Of a stretch of DNA of 30,828 bases, positions 26,728-30,828 are shown piece after piece. Position numbers and translations under genes: made by a program. The notes beneath the pieces are model-generated. The model had not been told where the DNA came from and made no database searches. It saw nothing but the letters and a program-made list of their open reading frames with translations. The DNA comes from a virus, in the IMG/VR virus record IMGVR_UViG_3300015371_000127, positions 1 to 30,828 of that record; one strand, given 5' to 3'. Each line of letters begins with the position of its first letter. Positions within the stretch are counted from its first letter, which is position 1.

Positions 26728-26844
26728 TCAGCCGATCAACACAACAATCAACGGTTTGAGACCCTGTGGCGTCCACTTTGGCAGCAGGGCGACGAACAGC
26801 GCGAATGACAATATCACGATTACCACAACGGCTTTGTGGGTCAT
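26728..26844 (-). CDS. 38-aa membrane peptide
   Basis: The ATG at 26844 overlaps the upstream stop as TGATG. After MTHK comes a single transmembrane helix (AVVVIVILSFALFVALL), then a short PKWTPQGLKP turn and a hydrophobic end LIVVLIG. The AGGAAGGG in the last codons of the previous gene serves as its ribosome binding site. Function unknown. Confidence 0.68.
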   Translation of the reverse strand: MTHKAVVVIVILSFALFVALLPKWTPQGLKPLIVVLIG

Positions 26845-27065
26845 CACTCGCCCTTCCTGATCTCGTCGCGCAACCAAGCAGCAGTGATCGTTCCTGCTTC
26901 GCGTTGTGCTGGCGTCCATTCTTTACCACCAGCGATCTTGAACGCCACCGCAAGCGCATCGCAGACCTTGGCGCAGCGCTCGCGCTCTTCGATGACCGCC
27001 TTAAACAACAAACGCGCAAGCCTTGCGAGGTACTCGCGCTCTTTTTCCACCTCGTACTTTTTCAT
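26844..27065 (-). CDS. ERERC-motif small protein, 73 aa
   Basis: The start at 27065 overlaps the upstream stop as ATGA with GGGGAGGAG close before it. The sequence is helical: KKYEVEKEREYLARLARLLF, then AVIEERERCAKVCDALAVAF, EWTPAQREAGTITAAWLRDE and IRKGE. The ERERCAKVCD core matches the genes at 26314, 29501 and 29736. The family is widespread in phages and prophages of Alphaproteobacteria and has no known function. One conserved Cys pair could bind metal or link dimers. Confidence 0.76.
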   Translation of the reverse strand: MKKYEVEKEREYLARLARLLFKAVIEERERCAKVCDALAVAFKIAGGKEWTPAQREAGTITAAWLRDEIRKGE

Positions 27066-27166
27066 CCAGCTCCTCCCCAATCATCACCAGCCCGCTCCTG
27101 CCAACCATCGCGGAAGTACCACAACGCCCAAGCTAGCAATGCCGAAACGACAACAAGTTCGATCAT
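27062..27166 (-). CDS. 34-aa membrane peptide
   Basis: The ATG at 27166 is 1 base beyond the previous stop, with AAAGG about 7 bases upstream. The product has an N-terminal helix (MIELVVVSALLAWALWYF) and a polar tail (RDGWQERAGDDWGGAG) whose codons contain the ribosome binding site of the next gene. Its stop overlaps that gene as ATGA. Function unknown. Confidence 0.62.
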   Translation of the reverse strand: MIELVVVSALLAWALWYFRDGWQERAGDDWGGAG

Positions 27167-27167
27167 T

Positions 27168-27245
27168 TCAGTGCCTTTGTTTCGGCCATGGGACGCCATG
27201 CCAGCGACGATACAGCGCCCAATAAAGCGCTCGCAGGAAAATCAT
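27168..27245 (-). CDS. 25-aa aromatic basic peptide
   Basis: The ATG at 27245 overlaps the previous stop as ATGA. The peptide (MIFLRALYWALYRRW, then a short HGVPWPKQRH end) is aromatic and basic, amphipathic rather than fully membrane-spanning. Support comes from exact coupling on both sides; there is only a weak GGTGG upstream. It may be a membrane-surface peptide or simply a coupling ORF. Confidence 0.48.
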   Translation of the reverse strand: MIFLRALYWALYRRWHGVPWPKQRH

Positions 27246-27424
27246 TTCAACACCACCGGCAGCACAACATGAGACAGCCCGTACTTGGCGTCAACCGTAT
27301 GCACAATCGGTTCATCATCTGCACACGCCCACTCAGGCCAGTTCTCGTGATAACGACGAAGCGAACGCTCGACACGCGCTCGACGCTCATCCAAAACATT
27401 CCTCAAGGACACAACAACGCTCAT
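27242..27424 (-). CDS. Small hypothetical protein, 60 aa
   Basis: The ATG at 27424 overlaps the previous stop as ATGA. A helical, arginine-rich N-terminal half (LRNVLDERRARVERSLRRYH) is followed by ENWPEWACADDEPIVHTVDA and a C-terminal strand LSHVVLPVVLK. No known motif is recognised. Its place in the coupled string and normal composition support a real gene. Function unknown. Confidence 0.62.
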   Translation of the reverse strand: MSVVVSLRNVLDERRARVERSLRRYHENWPEWACADDEPIVHTVDAKYGLSHVVLPVVLK

Positions 27425-27624
27425 TTACATACCCTGATCAACGCTTGGATGATCGTATCATAGTGATCACGCGTATCCTGCTGCCCTAAGTAAATCAACC
27501 ACAGCAACAACGCATTTAGACACACGACAGCGAGCAGAAGCGGTTGTGTACCAAGTATCGCTGCTACTTGGGACGCTAACTTACCGAAGAACCACCCTCC
27601 CCCATTACTGGGGACGCGTGCCAT
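27421..27624 (-). CDS. Single-helix membrane protein, 67 aa
   Basis: The ATG at 27624 lies 2 bases after the upstream stop, with GGGG about 9 bases before it. A short N-terminus (MARVPSNGGGWFFGKLASQV) leads to one transmembrane helix (PLLLAVVCLNALLLWLIYLG) and a polar C-terminus (QQDTRDHYDTIIQALIRVCK). This layout recurs in small phage proteins of unknown function. Part of the coupled small-gene string. Confidence 0.68.
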   Translation of the reverse strand: MARVPSNGGGWFFGKLASQVAAILGTQPLLLAVVCLNALLLWLIYLGQQDTRDHYDTIIQALIRVCK

Positions 27625-27626
27625 GC

Positions 27627-27815
27627 TCAGTATCCCCACCACCTGCCGTTTATGTACCCGTCGAGCGCCAGCACAGCGATGATAAACGAAACCGCCAGGA
27701 ACAGCGCCACCCACGCAGTAGTGCTATCTAAAGCACGTCTGCGAGCACGTCTGCTACCTGCACGATCATAGCTGCCACCAGGCTCGCGCCTATTGCGATA
27801 CCGACGATGGGCCAT
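27627..27815 (-). CDS. 62-aa membrane peptide, out-of-frame overlap with 27728-27853
   Basis: The ATG at 27815 has AGAGGAG about 11 bases upstream. The first ~35 residues are very basic (HRRYRNRREPGG, SRRARRRALD) and share DNA with the end of the 27728-27853 gene in another frame (88 bases). A transmembrane helix (AWVALFLAVSFIIAVLALDG) and a short YINGRWWGY tail follow. The deep overlap resembles nested small phage genes. No start codon after the overlap would preserve the helix, which supports this start. Confidence 0.58.
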   Translation of the reverse strand: MAHRRYRNRREPGGSYDRAGSRRARRRALDSTTAWVALFLAVSFIIAVLALDGYINGRWWGY

Positions 27816-27853
27816 GGTTGTTTGCACTCCTCTAAGCGCGTGATCTTGTCCAT
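27728..27853 (-). CDS. 41-aa membrane peptide
   Basis: The ATG at 27853 follows GAGGAGTATGAGG, a good ribosome binding site. The product (MDKITRLEECKQPWPIVGIA, continuing to a hydrophobic stretch GASLVAAMIVQVADVLADVL) has one probable transmembrane helix with an acidic end. It precedes and overlaps the 62-aa membrane peptide in a different frame. Function unknown; it could be half of a nested pair. Confidence 0.64.
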   Translation of the reverse strand: MDKITRLEECKQPWPIVGIAIGASLVAAMIVQVADVLADVL

Positions 27854-27866
27854 AGCCTCATACTCC

Positions 27867-28280
27867 TCAGATACCGTTGCCTTCGACGAAACAGACCGCT
27901 TGCCCACCCATGATGCACACATGCGATCTGCCATCAGGTGATTCTCGCGGATCTTCCTGATGTGACTCGATGATTGAAGGGTTAACCTTAAACCATTGGT
28001 TATAGGTCTGATCATTAGGCGGCCCATCGGGCTTAACCCAATACGTACCGCCTTCCATACGCGTCTCCGCCACTGGGAAGCAATCAACGTTGTTGCAGCA
28101 CGACGCTTTGCGATGCTGCATACCCTCGAAATTCCCTTTCGGGCGCATCCAATGGGCGTAGAAGTCGTACTTCTTTGCTTCCTCAGGTGACGCTGCTTTA
28201 TGTGGGTCATGAACTGGTGTAACCGCTGTCGCTGCTATGGCTGCGACAGCGAAGATTGCTGTTGCGATTGCGTGCGGCAT
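27867..28280 (-). CDS. Secreted Cys-containing protein, 137 aa
   Basis: A Sec-type signal (MPHAIATAIFAVAAIAATAV, cleavage likely near VTPVHD) leads to a mature protein with several cysteines: KASCCNNVDCFPVAETRMEG, then VCIMGGQAVCFVEGNGI near the end. The motif WVKPDGPPNDQTYN lies between. The cysteine spacing suggests disulphides in the periplasm. I know similar hypothetical proteins from rhizobial phages and genomes, but not their function. The ATG at 28280 has GGAG 5 bases upstream. Confidence 0.76.
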   Translation of the reverse strand: MPHAIATAIFAVAAIAATAVTPVHDPHKAASPEEAKKYDFYAHWMRPKGNFEGMQHRKASCCNNVDCFPVAETRMEGGTYWVKPDGPPNDQTYNQWFKVNPSIIESHQEDPRESPDGRSHVCIMGGQAVCFVEGNGI

Positions 28281-28486
28281 AACTGCTCCAGATATTCGGC
28301 ATATTTCTTATTGAGGACAGCCTTAGCCCTAGGCCGACGAAGTTTGGTGTTACGCTGCCCGTTGCGCATCACCCTTTCTTTTGTTCCTGTCTTGCGTGAT
28401 GTCCTGCTGCCGAGTTGTTTGCGCAACATGCGGCGGATAGCCTTCTCTGATTTGGGCGTCGCTTCGCAGTTCGTGTCGGCATTCAT
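28235..28486 (-). CDS. Possible basic protein, 83 aa, overlapping neighbours
   Basis: A frame from the ATG at 28486 encodes a strongly basic helical protein (KSEKAIRRMLRKQLGSRTSR, LRRPRAKAVLNKKYAEYLEQ). It overlaps the upstream small protein gene by 137 bases and the secreted protein gene by 46. The Shine-Dalgarno is weak. It fills the gap between the two, and its composition is sensible for a DNA-binding peptide, but one of the two overlapping frames may be spurious. Confidence 0.42.
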   Translation of the reverse strand: MNADTNCEATPKSEKAIRRMLRKQLGSRTSRKTGTKERVMRNGQRNTKLRRPRAKAVLNKKYAEYLEQLCRTQSQQQSSLSQP

Positions 28487-28553
28487 TGCACGGTTCCATC
28501 CATTTCATACCATCGATGATGGCGTAGTAAAATCCACCCTCGCACGTACACAT
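28350..28553 (-). CDS. Small Cys-containing protein, 67 aa
   Basis: The ATG at 28553 overlaps the previous stop as TGATG. The N-terminal 25 residues contain CTCEGGFYYAIIDG and MEPCNECRHE, a Cys4 zinc-ribbon arrangement of the phage type. The remainder is polar, probably disordered, and shares DNA with the 28235-28486 frame. No ribosome binding site is visible, so it relies on coupling. The function may be metal or nucleic-acid binding. Confidence 0.6.
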   Translation of the reverse strand: MCTCEGGFYYAIIDGMKWMEPCNECRHELRSDAQIREGYPPHVAQTTRQQDITQDRNKRKGDAQRAA

Positions 28554-28987
28554 CACTGCGGCGCGCTCAGTTCACGCAGGTGTGCATTGATACCACCCGC
28601 CAGCGTACCAACCGTGGTCATAAACCTGGCCTCGACAAAGGCATCGCACGATTGCGTCATCATGAGGTTAAACGGCCCAAGGGGCCCACCCTCACTGCGC
28701 ACGTCAGTGCGATACAGCACAATGATCTTGCCCATGGCATACCCGTACCCAACCTCCCAGCACGTCCCGCTGTCGGGATCTGAGCCATCCATGCATGCAA
28801 CGATCGCGTCGCATTGATCAATGCCACCGACATCGCTGTGGAAGATCACGTTCGGATCGATGCTGTCCTGCTCGTGCTCCTGAGGCAGGAAGCAATCATA
28901 CCCATACGCGCACAACTCACGCTTAAGTTGCAAATTAAACTGCTTCTCAGCGAGCGTGAACAACGGCCCTGCTAGATATAGTTTCAT
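28553..28987 (-). CDS. Nucleoside 2-deoxyribosyltransferase-like enzyme, 144 aa
   Basis: The N-terminus MKLYLAGPLFTLAEKQFN is the family's opening motif. The middle has CDAIVACMDGSDPDSGTCWE followed by VGYGYAMGKIIVLYRTD, matching the D-G-x-x-x-D-x-G-T-x-x-E-x-G active-site block with the catalytic Glu. These enzymes swap bases between 2'-deoxyribonucleosides or hydrolyse nucleotides, and phages use them for nucleotide salvage or base modification. Length is typical. The ATG at 28987 overlaps the previous stop as ATGA. The late NLMMTQSCDAFVE would lie at the substrate site. Confidence 0.85.
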   Translation of the reverse strand: MKLYLAGPLFTLAEKQFNLQLKRELCAYGYDCFLPQEHEQDSIDPNVIFHSDVGGIDQCDAIVACMDGSDPDSGTCWEVGYGYAMGKIIVLYRTDVRSEGGPLGPFNLMMTQSCDAFVEARFMTTVGTLAGGINAHLRELSAPQ

Positions 28988-29070
28988 GCTGGCACCAAAT
29001 ACATCACGAGAAGGGTGACCGCGATTATGAAAACCACGACAATGATCATGCCTAAGTTGTCGGCGTTCAT
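28984..29070 (-). CDS. 28-aa membrane peptide
   Basis: The ATG at 29070 overlaps the upstream stop as ATGA, and the peptide's own stop overlaps the deoxyribosyltransferase start. The product is MNADNLG followed by one transmembrane helix (MIIVVVFIIAVTLLVMYLVP). Exact coupling on both sides supports translation. Function unknown. Confidence 0.64.
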   Translation of the reverse strand: MNADNLGMIIVVVFIIAVTLLVMYLVPA

Positions 29071-29279
29071 TTTGTGACGAACTTCAACAGCACACGAATA
29101 GCAGCGAGGCGCTCCTTTTCGGCCTGCACGTCGTCGGGGTGCTTCCACTCCCCCTTCTTCGGGCGTCGCGTAAAAGTTTCCTCCCAATATCGAAGCCACT
29201 GAACGAACACCTCCTCAGGGCAATCAACGCTGATTTTAGGCCACTCGTACTTCCACTCGCTCTTACGCTTCTTTCCCAT
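29067..29279 (-). CDS. Small basic hypothetical protein, 70 aa
   Basis: The ATG at 29279 has GGAGG 6 bases upstream, which excludes the longer reading. The sequence is basic and tryptophan-rich (MGKKRKSEWKYEWPKISV, VFVQWLRYWEETFTRRPKKG) with a helical C-terminus (QAEKERLAAIRVLLKF). It may be a small nucleic-acid- or protein-binding factor; no family is recognised. It sits between two membrane peptides. Confidence 0.72.
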   Translation of the reverse strand: MGKKRKSEWKYEWPKISVDCPEEVFVQWLRYWEETFTRRPKKGEWKHPDDVQAEKERLAAIRVLLKFVTK

Positions 29280-29281
29280 AG

Positions 29282-29362
29282 CTAACCTCCCACGATAAAC
29301 CAAACGAACACAACGCCAGCAACTAGGAACGTGTAGCACACGATATGGAACAACCGTTCCAT
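29282..29362 (-). CDS. 26-aa membrane peptide
   Basis: The ATG at 29362 is 1 base after the upstream stop. The peptide (MERLFHIVCYTFLVAGVVFV, then WFIVGG) is one transmembrane helix. The last codons contain the GGGAGG used by the next gene. Its stop is 2 bases before that gene's start. Function unknown. Confidence 0.58.
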   Translation of the reverse strand: MERLFHIVCYTFLVAGVVFVWFIVGG

Positions 29363-29363
29363 G

Positions 29364-29495
29364 TTACACCCACGGGAACAACCAAATAGTCAAAGCAACA
29401 ACAAACACGAACGCGCACGAAACAGCAACAATCAACAACATACCGACACACCAATCATACAAGCACTTTGTATCGAGCCTGCCCTGCGGCGTCAT
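29364..29495 (-). CDS. 43-aa membrane peptide
   Basis: The ATG at 29495 has AAGGGG 8 bases upstream in the last codons of the previous gene. An 18-residue polar N-terminus with two Cys (PQGRLDTKCLYDWCVG) is followed by one transmembrane helix (LLIVAVSCAFVFVVALTIWL). An internal ATG at 29441 would give only the helix. Function unknown. Confidence 0.62.
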   Translation of the reverse strand: MTPQGRLDTKCLYDWCVGMLLIVAVSCAFVFVVALTIWLFPWV

Positions 29496-29500
29496 ACCAC

Positions 29501-29746
29501 TCACCCCTTGATCCTACTAGCGAACGTGTCTGCCGCAAGTTTCCACACACGAGTATGTGGCATGGTCGTACCAAAACCCTCATCCAACTGCTTGCACTGC
29601 TCCTCTGTCAGCGGCTCTTGAACAACCTTGAGGCAGCGCTCGCGCTCGATAGCAACAGCATGCTCTATTTGACTAATCAAATAGTCGCGGTGCTTTACCA
29701 GCACCTCCTCGATCTTGCTCTCAACCTCGTTGTCATCAAGTGCCAC
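29501..29746 (-). CDS. ERERC-motif small protein, 81 aa
   Basis: A GTG at 29746 with GGAGGGG about 8 bases upstream opens a helical protein: EVESKIEEVLVKHRDYLISQ, then HAVAIERERCLKVVQEPLTE, EQCKQLDEG and WKLAADTFASRIKG. The ERERC core is shared with three other genes in the window, but the following segment differs. The last codons provide the Shine-Dalgarno of the next membrane peptide. Function unknown. Confidence 0.7.
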   Translation of the reverse strand: MALDDNEVESKIEEVLVKHRDYLISQIEHAVAIERERCLKVVQEPLTEEQCKQLDEGFGTTMPHTRVWKLAADTFASRIKG

Positions 29747-30116
29747 GACCTAACCCCTCCCTGATCTCACGCGCAATAGCCCGCGCATGACTCAACACAC
29801 CATAAACTCCTTCGAACCCTTCCGCTATTACGGCACACCGCTCGCGCTCGTTACGCACCGCTTGCTCTTGAGCACGCAAACACGCTGCTATCTCATGATC
29901 GCGCTGGTTCATCAGATCAAACCATTGCTTGCGATAATGGTCACGCTCCACACGCAAGCGAGCGCTGTCCACCTGTGGTTCGGGACGACAATACATCATC
30001 GACCAACTCGAGGCCGCTTTCGCCCTTTGGTGCCACTGGGTAGGCCAGAACTCATGGTCGTAACCATGTTCACGTCGCTCTTTCCCACAGCGCTTACAAA
30101 CGAAAAGCTCGCTCAT
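29736..30116 (-). CDS. Zinc-ribbon and ERERC-motif protein, 126 aa
   Basis: The ATG at 30116 overlaps the HTH gene's stop as ATGA. A Cys pair at residues 7 and 10 (VCKRCGKERREHGYDHEFWP) with nearby His could bind one metal. The middle is a long helix (DSARLRVERDHYRKQWFDLM), and the C-terminal part carries AVRNERERCAVIAEGFEGVY, the motif shared with 26314, 26844 and 29501. It overlaps the next gene by 11 bases. The domain combination suggests that the ERERC helix is a reusable module. Function unknown. Confidence 0.72.
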   Translation of the reverse strand: MSELFVCKRCGKERREHGYDHEFWPTQWHQRAKAASSWSMMYCRPEPQVDSARLRVERDHYRKQWFDLMNQRDHEIAACLRAQEQAVRNERERCAVIAEGFEGVYGVLSHARAIAREIREGLGRGT

Positions 30117-30466
30117 TTGGGCACCCCATGCACAGCCTTCAATCGAGCAAGTAGTTGCGGGTGCGCAGCTTTCAATCGAGCAAGTAGCGGGTCATCGCCC
30201 AGCGTGTTGACAGTCAAGCGATAGGTCTCTCCAATCGGCTTACCCCTGTTGCGGTAGAAACCAATGTTGAGGCTGCGACGAGGCCTACCGCGTTGCGTTG
30301 ACCGAACCTGATTTGGTACCTTGCCAGCATTACGCAACTCTCTGAACAACAGCATGAGAGTGTTTGTGCTGACACCAAACGCACGAGCAATCGCTTCATT
30401 CGACTGATCACTGTGCCACAGCGCAATGAGCTCGTCTTCGGGTATGCTGAACTTAGCCCGCGGCAT
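30113..30466 (-). CDS. Helix-turn-helix DNA-binding protein, 117 aa
   Basis: The ATG at 30466 overlaps the upstream stop as TGATG; two GTGs just before it are alternatives. Residues ~8-45 fit a helix-turn-helix (PEDELIALWHSDQSNEAIAR then AFGVSTNTLMLLFRELRNAG), with a GV-S-x-x-T turn typical of the fold. A basic linker (RSTQRGRPRRSLNIGFYRNR) follows. The end carries a near-perfect duplication (LLARLKAAHP and LLARLKAVHG). It may be a regulator of the small-gene block or a small-terminase-like DNA binder; the latter would need support. Confidence 0.68.
   Translation of the reverse strand: MPRAKFSIPEDELIALWHSDQSNEAIARAFGVSTNTLMLLFRELRNAGKVPNQVRSTQRGRPRRSLNIGFYRNRGKPIGETYRLTVNTLGDDPLLARLKAAHPQLLARLKAVHGVPK
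30129..30187 (-). repeat. 26-bp direct repeat in the HTH gene
   Basis: Two 26-base copies (30129-30154 and 30162-30187) differ at two positions and are offset by 33 bases, so they stay in frame. They encode the duplicated LLARLKA-x-H segment at the C-terminus of the HTH protein. A slippage or unequal-exchange origin is likely. Confidence 0.85.
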
Positions 30467-30828
30467 CACCACGCCCCCATGACTTCTTTGATGTCGAACA
30501 CGTTCGAAACGCCCTTATCCTTACCCTTCTTCTCCCGTTTCTTTGACTTGAACGACTTGCCGTACGCGATGTACTCGAAGCCCGGCCCAAGCCCGGTGTT
30601 CCAATTAACCTCCATCACGAGGTTGCCAGCCGCGTCCCTGTACTTGCCGGTGACAGGGGGCCCAAGACGACGCTGCATGAGGTGCAAGCGGTTCTCTTCA
30701 TGACCACGCCACGCCGCCTCCTGCACGCCAGTACGATCCTTCTCGATTGCTTCGCCAACAAAATAAACCAGGCGCTCGCCTACTTTAAGTGTGTTGAGCT
30801 TAGCAATCATCTCCGAGTTCGGAGTCAA
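30466..30828 (-). CDS. Basic hypothetical protein, start possibly beyond the window edge (at least 114 aa)
   Basis: The frame is open to the right edge. An ATG at 30810 is the only internal methionine start, but a GGAG abuts it too closely, so the true start may lie outside. The protein begins MIAKLNTLKVGERLVYFVGE, contains EENRLHLMQRRLGPPVTGKY and NWNTGLGPGFEYIAYG, and ends with a lysine-rich KSFKSKKREKKGKDKG stretch. It is soluble and very basic at the end. No family is recognised. It overlaps the HTH gene by one base. Confidence 0.65.
   Translation of the reverse strand: MTPNSEMIAKLNTLKVGERLVYFVGEAIEKDRTGVQEAAWRGHEENRLHLMQRRLGPPVTGKYRDAAGNLVMEVNWNTGLGPGFEYIAYGKSFKSKKREKKGKDKGVSNVFDIKEVMGAW

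Noticed and set aside
26495-27019. Minus-strand 174-codon frame
   Set aside because: It runs across four small genes with proper starts and couplings, lacks a ribosome binding site, and has Arg/Ser-rich shadow composition.

Overview
The window is part of a tailed double-stranded DNA phage or prophage. Every gene I can support lies on the minus strand, packed tightly with ATGA, TGATG, TAATG or GTGA overlaps, so the biological reading order runs from position 30828 down to 1. The virus is recognised from the large terminase, a DUF1073-type portal, an SPP1-gp7/MuF-like head morphogenesis protein and a block of fibre and lectin-like proteins. The host is probably an alphaproteobacterium, most likely of the order Hyphomicrobiales (Rhizobiales): a BA14K-like secreted protein, a DUF3309 membrane peptide, an MCDYSL-type protein and several ERERC small proteins are all familiar from that group. 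The host call is inference from family distribution. No database search was possible.

Layout in transcription order. (1) 30828-25285: about 25 very small genes. They include an HTH protein, four ERERC-motif proteins, zinc-ribbon peptides, many single-helix membrane peptides, a nucleoside 2-deoxyribosyltransferase-like enzyme and a secreted Cys-rich protein. (2) 25230-24667: a gene standing alone between a structured leader and an intrinsic terminator, resembling a moron. (3) 24652-20453: a small His-rich protein, the BA14K-like protein, the large terminase, a striking array of alternating 18-bp repeats with a zinc-ribbon microgene in its middle, then the portal. (4) 20487-17808: a SAM methyltransferase, a membrane coiled-coil protein, the MuF-like protein and an Ig/cadherin-like protein. 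(5) 17815-12449: a membrane-protein-rich cassette. It holds a papain-like peptidase, a stand-alone membrane domain resembling the ethylene-binding domain of ETR1, several coiled-coil/TM proteins (one XhlA-like), a holin-like protein, and a leader with an attenuator-like pair of alternative hairpins. (6) 12437-6105: a modification island with a GT9-like glycosyltransferase, a DUF5672 protein, a nucleoside phosphorylase-like enzyme, a 2-oxoglutarate/Fe(II) prolyl-hydroxylase-like oxygenase and an FkbM methyltransferase fused to a glycosyltransferase-like domain. (7) 6097-1: a 713-residue proline-rich repeat protein, three tandem paralogous ~287-residue proteins, two smaller structural proteins and a truncated LamG-like lectin protein.

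How the parts may work together: terminase, portal and the MuF-like protein build and fill the head, and the left block probably forms fibres or other exterior parts. The enzymes between them may hydroxylate, glycosylate and methylate virion proteins, with the proline-rich fibre next door the obvious candidate substrate. The membrane cassette probably contains the lysis genes, although no classical endolysin was recognised. I found no major capsid protein, small terminase, tape measure, integrase or replication genes; they may lie outside the window. No tRNA, rRNA, CRISPR array or insertion sequence was seen, and no plus-strand gene is convincing.
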